Source of the DNA: an uncultured Clostridia bacterium
GTDB lineage: Bacteria; Bacillota; Clostridia; UMGS1883
DNA: 64,000 bases
Direction: 5' to 3'
NCBI GenBank assembly: GCA_947589005.1
Contig: CANPZO010000002.1
Coordinates: 71,713-135,712 of the forward strand
Numbering within the stretch: the stretch's first letter is position 1; the number at the start of each line of letters is the position of its first letter. Below the pieces are notes generated by a model. It saw only the letters and a list, made by a program, of their open reading frames with translations. It made no database searches and was not told the origin of the DNA. Both the position numbers and the translations under genes were made by a program. Shown one piece after another: positions 1-10,571 of this stretch.

Positions 1-945
1 AGGACGCTGTCCCCCTTCGCCACCTTAAGCGTCGATACCGCGGGACGGCGGGAGCCCGCTCCGCTGTGCGAGCTTAGGACGGAGTTCCAGCGGGACAGGG
101 ACAAGATAATACATTGCAAATCCTTCCGCCGGCTTAAGCACAAGACGCAGGTGTTCGTCACCCCGGAGGGAGACCATTACCGTACAAGGCTGACGCACAC
201 CCTTGAGGTCAGCCAGATAGGACGCACCATCGCCCGGGGTCTGCGCCTGAACGAGGATCTGGTGGAGGCCATCGCCCTTGGGCACGACCTGGGCCATACG
301 CCCTTCGGCCACGCCGGTGAAAAGGCCCTCAATATCCTCTGCGAAAACGGCTTCCGCCACAACGAGCAGAGTCTTCGGGTGGTGGACTGCATCGAAAACC
401 TGAACCTCACGGCGGAGGTCCGGGACGGCATCCTCTGCCACACCGGTCCGGAAACGGCGAAAACCCCCGAGGGCAAGGTCGTGCGCATAGCCGACCGCAT
501 CGCCTATATCAATCACGATATCGACGACGCCATCCGTGGCGGGATTTTGAAGGAGGACGATTTGCCTGCTGAAATTACCGCAATTCTGGGTAATTCTCAC
601 GGAAAAAGAATAGATACGCTGGTAAAGGACATAATATATAACAGTATGGACAAGGCCGAGCCGGAGCTTACCCCGAAGATAGGGGCGGCCATGGACGGAC
701 TGCGGGAGTTCATGTTTGAGCGCGTTTACCTTGATTCCACCGCCAAGGCCGAGGAGAAAAAGGTCTTTGGCATTATGGCAGGGCTGTTCCGCTATTACCG
801 TGAAAACCCCGACAAAATGGGCAGCATACGGGACGACGGAGATCCGGAACAGGTGGTCTGCGATTACATAGCGGGCATGAGCGACCGCTTCGCCCTCTAT
901 TGCTATAACAATATCTACATTCCGAAAAGCTGGAATAAAATTTAA
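1..945 (+). CDS. dgt: dGTP triphosphohydrolase-like HD-domain protein (5' end outside window)
   Basis: Frame 1 is open from base 1 (RTLSPFATLSVDTAGRR...EFQRDRDKIIHCKSFRRLKHKTQVF) and runs into the 151..945 ORF; HD motif ALGHDLGHTPFGHAGE; directly upstream of dnaG. Confidence 0.9.
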   Translation, partial: RTLSPFATLSVDTAGRREPAPLCELRTEFQRDRDKIIHCKSFRRLKHKTQVFVTPEGDHYRTRLTHTLEVSQIGRTIARGLRLNEDLVEAIALGHDLGHTPFGHAGEKALNILCENGFRHNEQSLRVVDCIENLNLTAEVRDGILCHTGPETAKTPEGKVVRIADRIAYINHDIDDAIRGGILKEDDLPAEITAILGNSHGKRIDTLVKDIIYNSMDKAEPELTPKIGAAMDGLREFMFERVYLDSTAKAEEKKVFGIMAGLFRYYRENPDKMGSIRDDGDPEQVVCDYIAGMSDRFALYCYNNIYIPKSWNKI

Positions 946-1019
946 ATTATAAAAGGGTTTTCGGATTTTGTGTCGAAATATAAAATATACAATGCAAAAT
1001 TCCGCGGGGAGGGTGAAGG

Positions 1020-2768
1020 ATGGCGCGCTATTCGGATGATGTGCTTAACGAGGTCAGGAATTCCGTGGACCTGGTGGAGATAGCCTCGGCCTACGTCCGC
1101 CTTAAGCGCAGCGGCAACAGCTATATGGGCTGCTGTCCTTTCCATAAGGAAAAGACTCCCTCGTTTCATATCGACCCGGACAAGCAGCTCTACCACTGCT
1201 TCGGCTGCGGGGCGGGCGGCTCCGTGTTTCAGTTCGTCATGGCGGCGGAGGGGCTGGATTTCCCCGACGCGGTGAAGATGGTGGCCGAGAGGGGCGGCGT
1301 CAGGCTGCCGGAGCCGGAGGACGGCGAGGACATATACCGGCGGAAGCGGGATATGTACGCCATGAACAAGGCCGCCGCCAGATTTTTCCGCGACTGTCTC
1401 TTTTCTCCCGAGGGGGAGGAGGCCCGCGCCTATCTTCAAAAACGGCGGCTCACCAGCAGAACCGTGGCCGCTTTCGGTCTGGGATACTCGCCCAAGGGCT
1501 GGGACGGACTGCTGAAGCACCTGGAGGCCCAGGGCTTTACCAGGGATATGATGGCCGAGACGGGCCTCTGCGTCCGCAACGACCGGGGCCATATGTACGA
1601 CCGCTTCCGCGACAGGGTTATGTTCCCAATTTTTGACGTCCGCCAGAACATCATCGGCTTCGGCGGCAGGATAATGCGGGACGGGGCCAGGGACAAATAC
1701 ATCAACTCCCCCGAAAGCATAATTTATAACAAGGGCAAAAACCTTTTCGCCCTTAACATCGCAAAAAAGAGCAAGCGCGGCTGCTACGTGCTGGTCGAGG
1801 GATATATGGACGTGATAAGTCTCCATCAGGCGGGCATCGACTGCGCCGTGGCGGGCTGCGGCACGGCTTTGACCGAGGCTCAGGCGCGGCTTATCGCCAA
1901 GGGAGGCGCCGTCTATCTCTGCTACGATATGGACGAGGCGGGGCAAAGGGCCTTTGACCGGGCGGCGGATATTTTTAACGGCCTTGACGCGAAGCTTAAG
2001 GTCATCACCATTCCCGACGGCAAGGACGCCGACGAGTACATAAAAAAATATGGCGGCGGCAAGTTTGAGGAGCTTATTCAAAACTCCCTGACGGTCACCG
2101 AATACAAGGTAGAACGGCTGCTGAGTAAATACGATCCCGACGATGTGGGCCAGAAGGTGGAGCTTCTTAACGAGGCGGCGGCCATGCTGGGCGGCATAGT
2201 CAATTCCGTCGAGCGGGAGGCATATATAAGGGAGCTTTCGGCGCGGACGGGCATCAGCGTCCAAGCCATAACCGCCGAGGTCAACAAGGCCGGCCGGCGG
2301 CAGGGACGCAAGGCCCTGCGGGAGCAGGTGGTAAAAAGCGTGGCCCAAAGCCGCGGCGCCCAGACTGGCACGCCGAAAAGCCGCCGTGAGGCGGCGGAAA
2401 CAAAGCTGCTGAGCATACTGACCGAGAGCCGGGACGTATACGGCAAATTAAAGGACAACCTGAACTCCGAGCTGTTTTCCGAGGGTCTGCACAGGGAAAT
2501 TTTCGGCGGGATAAAGGAGTGCTACGAGGGCGGCGAGCCCTCGGCGGAGCAGTTCCTCTTAAAGCGGTTCGAGCAGAGGGAGGAGGAGCTGGCCTCCGTG
2601 ATAATAAAAAACGACAGCCCCGACGACGCTTTGGCTGCGGCGGAGGATTATATAAGGGTGATAGGGGACGAGGACCTTAAGGCCCGCATAGCTTTGGCGG
2701 AAAAGGAGGGGGACGTCGTCCTCCTGGCCAAACTCATACAGAACAAACACCGAAAGGCAGGTACGTAA
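1020..2768 (+). CDS. dnaG: DNA primase
   Basis: CHC2 zinc finger ([30 protein letters not shown]), TOPRIM region ([16 protein letters not shown]); followed by rpoD. Confidence 0.97.
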   Translation: MARYSDDVLNEVRNSVDLVEIASAYVRLKRSGNSYMGCCPFHKEKTPSFHIDPDKQLYHCFGCGAGGSVFQFVMAAEGLDFPDAVKMVAERGGVRLPEPEDGEDIYRRKRDMYAMNKAAARFFRDCLFSPEGEEARAYLQKRRLTSRTVAAFGLGYSPKGWDGLLKHLEAQGFTRDMMAETGLCVRNDRGHMYDRFRDRVMFPIFDVRQNIIGFGGRIMRDGARDKYINSPESIIYNKGKNLFALNIAKKSKRGCYVLVEGYMDVISLHQAGIDCAVAGCGTALTEAQARLIAKGGAVYLCYDMDEAGQRAFDRAADIFNGLDAKLKVITIPDGKDADEYIKKYGGGKFEELIQNSLTVTEYKVERLLSKYDPDDVGQKVELLNEAAAMLGGIVNSVEREAYIRELSARTGISVQAITAEVNKAGRRQGRKALREQVVKSVAQSRGAQTGTPKSRREAAETKLLSILTESRDVYGKLKDNLNSELFSEGLHREIFGGIKECYEGGEPSAEQFLLKRFEQREEELASVIIKNDSPDDALAAAEDYIRVIGDEDLKARIALAEKEGDVVLLAKLIQNKHRKAGT

Positions 2769-2769
2769 T

Positions 2770-3864
<1,095 letters not shown>

Positions 3865-3897
3865 TATATTGCGCGGCAGGCTTTCGGCCCGCCGGCG

Positions 3898-3925
3898 GGA
3901 GTCGGGATTTTCCCGACTCCTTTCT
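3898..3925 (+). terminator. Rho-independent terminator after rpoD
   Basis: GGAGTCGGGA-TTT-TCCCGACTCC followed by TTTCT. Confidence 0.75.
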
Positions 3926-3955
3926 ATATTAATATAGTATCAGCGCGGCCACCCA

Positions 3956-4231
3956 TTACAACACGTTCACTATCACCGCCGCGGCGCCGGCCAGGACGGC
4001 CAGCCCCGCGGTTATGGCGAAGGGCAGAAAATCAAGCCGCGGGCCGCGCCGCCGCCCCCGCTCGGGAAGGGGCGCACAGTCGGGGAAAATATACTCCTCC
4101 ACGATGCGCTCCGCCTCATAGACGGCGCTGCCGCTTTCCTCACGCCCGTCCCTGAGCAGAAATACCGCCTGCTCAAAATGGGGCGAGTTAAGATTTTTCA
4201 AAACTATCACCCTTCGCTCTTTGCTTTTCAA
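3956..4231 (-). CDS. Small membrane protein encoded directly after spoIIE (TTGA start/stop overlap)
   Basis: 91-aa ORF with C-terminal TM segment (FLPFAITAGLAVLAGAAAVIVNVL); TTG start overlaps the spoIIE TGA. Confidence 0.6.
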   Translation of the reverse strand: MKSKERRVIVLKNLNSPHFEQAVFLLRDGREESGSAVYEAERIVEEYIFPDCAPLPERGRRRGPRLDFLPFAITAGLAVLAGAAAVIVNVL

Positions 4232-6516
4232 GCCCGTTTCCTCCTTATACTTGCCGCTATGACGGTCAGGTCGTCCTGGGGCACCCCGCTGGAACGGTCC
4301 CTGGCACGGTTAAGAATTTCCGAGGCCAGCTTCTGCGGAGTCGCCAGCCCGCCGTTTTCGATAAGCTCCTTTATCCATAGGCTTTCGCCGTCGCCGGAAA
4401 GGGCGACCCCGTCGCTTATCAGGACCAGGGTGCTCTCGTCCCGGAGACTTCGCTCGTAGCACTCGGCTCCGCCGCCGGCTTCGGTGCCCGCCGGCAGCCC
4501 CGCCGGGGCCAGCACCTCGGCGCCCCCGTCACGGCGCAGATACGTGGCCGCGCCGCCGCATTTGTAAAACCTCGCCGTGCCTCCAAGCTCCGCTATGCAA
4601 AGGTCGATGGCGGTTCGGCTGCCCACGCCGCTGCCCAGCATCAGCGAGTTTGTGAGATTTATTGCCGACTCCGCGTCCATGCCCGCCTCGAGCAGCGATA
4701 TCAGCAGCGTGGCGCAGAGCCTGCTCTCCTTGGCGGCCTCGTCACCGCTGCCCATGCCGTCGCACAGCGTCATCGCGAAGGTGCCTCGGTCCAGCAGGCA
4801 GCAGGTGGAAAAATCCCCGCTTATGCGGCGGTTTTCCTTTACCGCCGAGGCCGCCGCCGCTTCCACGTCAAAGTCTGGCGCGACCACATAGTGACAGCGG
4901 CAGTCCCCGCAGCTCTTGAGGCCGGTCTTGGCGAATTTCAGGCCCGTGGCCTCCTCCAGCACCTGCGGGACCATATCCTCGCACCGGCCCAGACCGCCGC
5001 AGTCGCTCATGTTCAGGCGCACCTCCGTGTTCTCGTCCGAGCCCGTGACGTAGACGTTCCTCACGTCCACGCCCTTACGCCGCAGACGGGAGCGTATATC
5101 GTCGGCCAGAAGCTCGTCGCAGAGACTTGGCTCCCCGCTCAGTCCGGCCAGCTCCCCGACCACCGAGTTTACCCCCGCGAAGCCCGTGCAAAGAGTGGAG
5201 CGCAGCTCCCTCCGCCGATCGCTCCACACGCGGTCACAGCGGTACAGGTCGTACATTTTTCCAAACTCCTCCGCGAAGGTGTCGGGCCTGATGCAGTGGG
5301 ACGGGGCGCGGTCGGGGCCGAGCTTTTCGCCCCTGTCGAGGACCTTTTCCATGCCCGCCATGGAGCGGCGGGTGTTGACCTCGTCCTTGCCCCAGCAGTA
5401 TTTCCGCAGCCCGCAGCGGCTGCACACCCGCCGGCAGGTGCGGCCGTACATATTCTCCCGCAGGGCGTTTATCTCTTCCTCTCTGCCGGCGGACAGGGAC
5501 CGCATGGCTCCCTCCGCCGTGCTCAGCGCCTTGCCCAAAAGCCGCAGCCGGTCGCGGAGAATGACGCTTTCCTCCGTGGCCGCGCCGCCGGTGGAGCTTA
5601 TCACGTCGAAGAATTTTTTCGGTATCAGGAACAGTATCGCCGACGCCGCCAGTGAGCAGGACAGGTTTATCAGCACCTCCGCCGAACCGTTGGCCAGGGC
5701 CGTCACAAGGGCGTTGCTCAGGATAAAGGCCGCGCAGGAAGCGGCCTTGCCGTGCTTGCCGAAGTATCCGGCGGCGATGCCGCTGACCGCGAAGGAGGCC
5801 GGCGCCGCGTCCACCCGGCCTCGGCTCAGGGCGCAGATGAGACCCATCACCGCTCCGACCACGCCCCCGTGGAGGCTGCCGAAGCGTATGGCGTACACCA
5901 GCACCATCAGCACGCAGGCGGTCTCGCCGATATCAAGACTTCCGAAAATCCGTATGCCGCACAACCCGCTTACGCAGCAGCCGAACAGCAGGGCGAAGCA
6001 CAGCGTCTCCTCACCGGTGAGCGAACGTCTCAGGTGCAGGGTGGAGCACAGGGGCAGCGCCCGGCCGAAGGCCGCCGCCGCCACATAGACGGTGGCCGCC
6101 TCCGCCAACAGCACGATAATGTCGTACAACAGCGGATAGCCCCCCACCGTCAGGCTTATGAACAGCAGGAACAGTCCCACCGCCGGCGATATGATGGCGG
6201 CCAGGGCCGCGCCCTGCCTTTTGGTGAAGAAGGGCAGCCTTCCCCGCCTTATTCCCGGCCACACGGCCATGAATACCGCCGCCGAGAATATGTATCTTCC
6301 TATTTCTAATAGTCCGGCCCCGGCCCAGATAAGGCCCGCCGCCCCGCCGATGGCGGCCGCCGGACTGCCGCCCACGGCGGCGAAGAAGGCGAAGCCGAAG
6401 GGATGACTGCCGCCTATGCCCTCGGCCCTTGACAGCAGCAGGGCCGTCAGCGTCATCGCCGCGCCGGGGGCGAGCTTTTTCCACAGTCCGACGGCGGCCT
6501 TAAGCCTCTGACGCAT
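4228..6516 (-). CDS. spoIIE: Stage II sporulation protein E (membrane PP2C phosphatase)
   Basis: N-terminal multispanning region; PP2C motif TLCDGMGSGDEAAKESR; C-terminal TLVLISDGV. Confidence 0.93.
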   Translation of the reverse strand: MRQRLKAAVGLWKKLAPGAAMTLTALLLSRAEGIGGSHPFGFAFFAAVGGSPAAAIGGAAGLIWAGAGLLEIGRYIFSAAVFMAVWPGIRRGRLPFFTKRQGAALAAIISPAVGLFLLFISLTVGGYPLLYDIIVLLAEAATVYVAAAAFGRALPLCSTLHLRRSLTGEETLCFALLFGCCVSGLCGIRIFGSLDIGETACVLMVLVYAIRFGSLHGGVVGAVMGLICALSRGRVDAAPASFAVSGIAAGYFGKHGKAASCAAFILSNALVTALANGSAEVLINLSCSLAASAILFLIPKKFFDVISSTGGAATEESVILRDRLRLLGKALSTAEGAMRSLSAGREEEINALRENMYGRTCRRVCSRCGLRKYCWGKDEVNTRRSMAGMEKVLDRGEKLGPDRAPSHCIRPDTFAEEFGKMYDLYRCDRVWSDRRRELRSTLCTGFAGVNSVVGELAGLSGEPSLCDELLADDIRSRLRRKGVDVRNVYVTGSDENTEVRLNMSDCGGLGRCEDMVPQVLEEATGLKFAKTGLKSCGDCRCHYVVAPDFDVEAAAASAVKENRRISGDFSTCCLLDRGTFAMTLCDGMGSGDEAAKESRLCATLLISLLEAGMDAESAINLTNSLMLGSGVGSRTAIDLCIAELGGTARFYKCGGAATYLRRDGGAEVLAPAGLPAGTEAGGGAECYERSLRDESTLVLISDGVALSGDGESLWIKELIENGGLATPQKLASEILNRARDRSSGVPQDDLTVIAASIRRKRA

Positions 6517-6592
6517 GGCCGTCGCCCCCTTCCGCGGACAAAACCTCAGTACATTTCGTCAATTCTTTCATTAGTTATCACTCCTCAACATA

Positions 6593-6626
6593 ATTATACA
6601 TCCGCCGCCGCGGACCTTTTGTCGAA
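6593..6626 (-). promoter_or_regulatory. Spo0A-type spoIIE promoter: 0A box overlapping a -35 with 21-bp spacer to TATAAT
   Basis: Minus strand: TATAAT (complement of 6593-6598); TCGACA (complement of 6620-6625) 21 bp upstream; overlapping plus-strand TTTGTCGAA (6618-6626). Confidence 0.7.
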
Positions 6627-6768
6627 ATGACGCCTGTCCGGCATAAAATTTTGCGACATGACCCGGCAAAATGCGCCATCGCCGGCCGCAAAAAGGGAGC
6701 GCCCCGCGCCGGAGCCCCCCGCGGGGGCGGCTCAATATTAAGCCTTTGTTACAAAATAAAAAAACATA

Positions 6769-6797
6769 TTGACATTTTATTGTTTATTGTGTAGAAT
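6769..6797 (+). promoter_or_regulatory. SigA promoter P1 of the SLH protein gene
   Basis: TTGACA (6769-6774), 17 bp, TAGAAT (6792-6797). Confidence 0.75.
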
Positions 6798-6914
6798 TCA
6801 AGTATACCAACAAGCCGGGGTCACTGTGCCCGGGGACGGCCCGCCCGTAGGGGGAGGGGGTGTGCGGAACGGCGAAATTATTTTTACATTTCCGTTACAT
6901 TTCCCGAAAACCTA

Positions 6915-6943
6915 TTGACGAACCTGACCGCGGGTGCTATAAT
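6915..6943 (+). promoter_or_regulatory. SigA promoter P2 of the SLH protein gene
   Basis: TTGACG (6915-6920), 17 bp, TATAAT (6938-6943). Confidence 0.8.
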
Positions 6944-7042
6944 TCCGGTAGAAGCTCGGAAACGGGCTCGGTTCACGGGGAGAAGAGGCCCGGGGCCGCA
7001 AACCAAAACTCTTCAAAAATTTATATTAGGAGGATTTGAGAC

Positions 7043-10000
7043 ATGAACACTCTCAAGAAAACCGTTGCGGTAGTTCTTGCGGTTGCTATGGTTCTCACAA
7101 TGGGTATCGCGACATCCTTTGCCGCCTTTACCGACGTGCAGAGCACCGCTGGCTACGCAGAGGCTGTGAACATCCTTGCTAACCTTGGTATACTCAACGG
7201 TTACACGGATGGTTCCTTCAAGCCTAACAACACCATCACCCGTGCGGAAGTTGCGGTGATCATGTGCCGTGTGCTTAATGCAGACCCCAACCCCGGCACT
7301 ACCCCTTTCACCGATGTTCCCGCTAACCACTGGGCTGCCGGTGAGATCAACACCGCCTATTCTCTGGGCGTGATCAACGGCTATCCCGATGGCACCTTCA
7401 GACCTGAGGGCAACGTGCTTTACGAGCAGGTAGTTAAGATGATCGTTTGCGCTCTTCAGTACGAGCCCAAAGTTCAGGGCAACTATCCCACCGGCTACCT
7501 TGCAGTTGCCAGTGAGAAGGACATCTCCAAGGGCGCTAACGGCACAGTTGGCCAGCCCGCTACCCGTGCCACCGTTGCCAAGCTCGTTTACAACTCTCTC
7601 GAGGTTGACAAGCTGGCTCCCGTAGAGTACGGCTATGCCGGTTCCAAGTGGGCCGAGAAAGAGGGCGAGACCCTTCTTAAGGGCCTTGGCATCGAGAAGC
7701 TTGAGGTTGTAGTTACCGAGACCTACTACACCAGAGCTGCTGACAATGATTACGATCCTGACGATAAGACCGTAGTTCTTGCTTCCAACAAGAAGAACCA
7801 GACCTATAAGGACGAGGAATTCGAAAAGGCTACCAAGGACACCAACGCTGACACCATCGAGTGCCAGGAGGGTGGCACCGCTGCCGGCAGCATGCTCGGC
7901 TATGCCTGCGTAGCTTATGTAGGTGAGGACGAGGAGACCGGCGACGACGTTATCTACGCCATCACCGCCAAGAGCTCCAAGAACTCTGTTACCACAGTTA
8001 CCAGCGACCGTTTCGTTGAGGAAGAGGACCTTACCTCTGCCGAGTCTAACAAGAACAATGAGGGTACGGTTTACTACTGGGGCAACAGCACCAAGACTCC
8101 TTCCCGCATCGCTCCCGACTCTGACGGCATCCTTGTTTATGTAAACTATGCCGACAACACCACCGAGTTTGACGAGGCTGCCGGTACCGCTTACTACGAC
8201 CTGCTCAACAAGGACGGCGGCGTTGTAGAGTTCATCGATAACGACGGCGACGGCGACTACAACGTAGCTGTTGTAAGCCAGTACACCAACGAGCTCGTTA
8301 TCGGCTCCGTAAGAGTTCTTGACGGTATTTACACCTTCAGACGCATGGAAGGCTCTCCCGGAAGCAACATCGACCAGTACGATCCCGAGGATGAGGAGCA
8401 GCTCAAGCTCTTTGTTAAGGGCGAGAACTACATCGATCCTTCCGAGATCGCCGAGGGCGACACCATCACCGTTGTTGGCGACGAGCAGAATGATCACATC
8501 ATCATCTATCTCGTATCCTCCGATAAGGTAGACGGCAGAAGCACCTCTTATGACAGCGAGGCCGAGACCCTTTCCATCGCCGGTAAGGCTTATTCCAAGT
8601 CTCCCTCTTACAATGCTGACCTCTCTGAGTTCAGAAACTTCAGCGGTACCTTCTACTTCAACGCTGACGGCCTCCTTGCCTTTGCTGACGGTTCTTCCAC
8701 CGCTTCCGGCAACTACGGCTATGTAGTAGGCACTCTCCTTGACCAGGATTGGAAGAATGCTTATGAGATGAGACTTGTTGACGCCAACGGTCAGGTTCAG
8801 ACCTACAAGCTTCGCGCTGACGGCGTATTCGTAACCGACGGTACCAACAATGGCAAGAGCCACAAGGTAGACGTTGAGGATATCCACGACAAGTTCGATA
8901 TCAAGGGCGCCGGCGAGACCCTTAACCCCGTTGACCGTATCGTTATGTACACCCTTTCCAATGGCGAAATCCGTAACCTTACTTATGTAAGCGATTATGA
9001 CGATATCGAGAAGAGCGCCAGAGAGCTCGACGAGGACATCGCCGAGAAGTATGACATCGACGACCATTCCTTCGGCGGCGAGTCCCTCAACGAGAATACC
9101 GTTGTATTCACCGTTGACAAGGAAGACGACCAGCCCATGATTGCCGATGAGGATTACATCACCGTTACCAAGGGCTACGGCAAGTTCGTAGACGGCGACG
9201 AGTATCCCATCGTAACCTTCACTGACGACAACGTAGTAACCGCTGCCGTTCAGATCACCACTGCCAACAAGGTTGACAATGAGCAGCACGTATTCGTTGT
9301 TACCAACATCTCTACCGACGTTAACGCGGACGACGAGAACATCGTTAAGTTCACCGGTATCCAGGATGGCACCACCACCTCCTTCGAGCTGTATGATGAC
9401 GATAAGGACTATGCCAACAGCATCGGCAACGATGACTATCCTCTTGGCAAGGGTTCCGTTCTCCTTGTAGGTCCCGAGGTTGGCGGCTATGTTGACACCA
9501 TCCAGATCCTTGTAGAGGTTCTCCGTGACGGCAGCAGACTTGGCTCCATCACTGGCGCCGGCTATGAGACCGGTAACGTTAAGTCCAGAGACATCGACTA
9601 CATCAGCGGTCTTACCACTGTTGAGCAGGTTGAGGACGACGACGAGATGGTTTACGTAACCAGCAACGGTTATGTACAGCTTAGCAGCTACACCGATCCC
9701 AGCGAGAAAGGCTACAAGCCCTCCTCCAGCACCGATGTTACCTTCGTTGACTTCACCACCGGCCGTAACTTCTCCGCCGCTACCATTCGCGGTAACCGCG
9801 GCGACCTGAGCGACCTTGAGGTAAACGATGTTGACAGCTGCGCTTTCGCCCTGTTCTTCAGAGCTTACGACGTAAAGGACGCTTCCGAGAACTTCGACAT
9901 CCAGAACGAGAGATCCAGAGTTCTTGACGTAGTAGTTTACAAGGTTAGCGACGCTTCCGACATCAACGTTGACGGCGCTCTCGCCGACGTTGGCGGCAAC

Positions 10001-10114
10001 AGCTGGGACGACGATGATGACTACGAGGATGTTGAGACTGTAGTTGATACCGCTGACGACGATGTTATCGACGTAACCGGTGACGACAGCGACAGCACCA
10101 TCGTTTGGGAGTAA
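7043..10114 (+). CDS. SLH-domain surface protein (probable S-layer protein)
   Basis: Signal peptide; three N-terminal SLH modules (FTDVQSTAGYAEAVNILANLGILNGYTDGSFKPNNTITRAEVAVIM; FTDVPANHWAAGEINTAYSLGVINGYPDGTFRPEG); acidic body; AGGAGG RBS at 7028; tandem promoters; distinct T-ending codon bias. Confidence 0.85.
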   Translation: MNTLKKTVAVVLAVAMVLTMGIATSFAAFTDVQSTAGYAEAVNILANLGILNGYTDGSFKPNNTITRAEVAVIMCRVLNADPNPGTTPFTDVPANHWAAGEINTAYSLGVINGYPDGTFRPEGNVLYEQVVKMIVCALQYEPKVQGNYPTGYLAVASEKDISKGANGTVGQPATRATVAKLVYNSLEVDKLAPVEYGYAGSKWAEKEGETLLKGLGIEKLEVVVTETYYTRAADNDYDPDDKTVVLASNKKNQTYKDEEFEKATKDTNADTIECQEGGTAAGSMLGYACVAYVGEDEETGDDVIYAITAKSSKNSVTTVTSDRFVEEEDLTSAESNKNNEGTVYYWGNSTKTPSRIAPDSDGILVYVNYADNTTEFDEAAGTAYYDLLNKDGGVVEFIDNDGDGDYNVAVVSQYTNELVIGSVRVLDGIYTFRRMEGSPGSNIDQYDPEDEEQLKLFVKGENYIDPSEIAEGDTITVVGDEQNDHIIIYLVSSDKVDGRSTSYDSEAETLSIAGKAYSKSPSYNADLSEFRNFSGTFYFNADGLLAFADGSSTASGNYGYVVGTLLDQDWKNAYEMRLVDANGQVQTYKLRADGVFVTDGTNNGKSHKVDVEDIHDKFDIKGAGETLNPVDRIVMYTLSNGEIRNLTYVSDYDDIEKSARELDEDIAEKYDIDDHSFGGESLNENTVVFTVDKEDDQPMIADEDYITVTKGYGKFVDGDEYPIVTFTDDNVVTAAVQITTANKVDNEQHVFVVTNISTDVNADDENIVKFTGIQDGTTTSFELYDDDKDYANSIGNDDYPLGKGSVLLVGPEVGGYVDTIQILVEVLRDGSRLGSITGAGYETGNVKSRDIDYISGLTTVEQVEDDDEMVYVTSNGYVQLSSYTDPSEKGYKPSSSTDVTFVDFTTGRNFSAATIRGNRGDLSDLEVNDVDSCAFALFFRAYDVKDASENFDIQNERSRVLDVVVYKVSDASDINVDGALADVGGNSWDDDDDYEDVETVVDTADDDVIDVTGDDSDSTIVWE

Positions 10115-10157
10115 TCTTTAAGGGTTATCTCTACGGAACGTAAAACAAAATAATTGG

Positions 10158-10182
10158 GAGCCGCCCACATTGTGGGCGGCTC
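10158..10182. repeat. Palindrome A (GAGCCGCCCACATTGTGGGCGGCTC), likely also a terminator
   Basis: Near-perfect palindrome just after the SLH gene; inner CCGCCCACATTGTGGGCGG recurs at 10399-10423. Confidence 0.8.
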
Positions 10183-10220
10183 TTAAACTGTCGATAAAGT
10201 CGATTTCTTTGCCGGATTTT

Positions 10221-10245
10221 GTAGGGGAGCGCATTGCGCTCCCGC
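10221..10245 (+). repeat. Palindrome B (GTAGGGGAGCGCATTGCGCTCCCGC)
   Basis: Same frame as the inverted copy at 10336-10360, different stem, ATT loop kept. Confidence 0.75.
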
Positions 10246-10335
10246 TTACACAGATTTACGGTGACAAATATACGGTTTCGTATATATTTTTTTGATTGTA
10301 ATATCATTTATCATTGTCAACGTAAACGTTTGATG

Positions 10336-10360
10336 GCGGGCGACCAATGGTCGCCCCTAC
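10336..10360 (-). repeat. Palindrome B' (reverse complement GTAGGGGCGACCATTGGTCGCCCGC)
   Basis: Inverted relative to 10221-10245; flanks GTAGGGG/CCCGC and ATT loop conserved. Confidence 0.75.
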
Positions 10361-10398
10361 ACAGTACCAAGGCTACAGTTTTGTTTTTCGACACGCTC

Positions 10399-10429
10399 GA
10401 TCCGCCCACATTGTGGGCGGATCTTTTTT
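10399..10429 (+). repeat. Palindrome A' (GATCCGCCCACATTGTGGGCGGATC + TTTTTT), terminator-like
   Basis: Same core as 10158-10182; followed by a T run. Confidence 0.8.
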
Positions 10430-10507
10430 GTCCGCCGCGGACGGCGGATATCACAAAAATACACAATAACTTTCGCGTATTTTTTCTCAAATTAAGCATA
10501 ATATTAC

Positions 10508-10536
10508 TTGACGAACCGCAGGTTTTATAGTATAAT
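10508..10536 (+). promoter_or_regulatory. SigA promoter of glgP
   Basis: TTGACG (10508-10513), 17 bp, TATAAT (10531-10536). Confidence 0.8.
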
Positions 10537-10571
10537 ACCAAAGTTAAGAAAGATATCCAATATGAGAAAGG

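Noticed and set aside
970-977. 0A-box-like TGTCGAA before dnaG
   Set aside because: Short 7-mer only, no matching promoter geometry recognised; could be chance.
7013-9289. 758-aa minus-strand ORF opposite the SLH gene
   Set aside because: Antisense mirror of a strongly supported CDS; low-complexity hydrophobic translation, no domain, no start signals.
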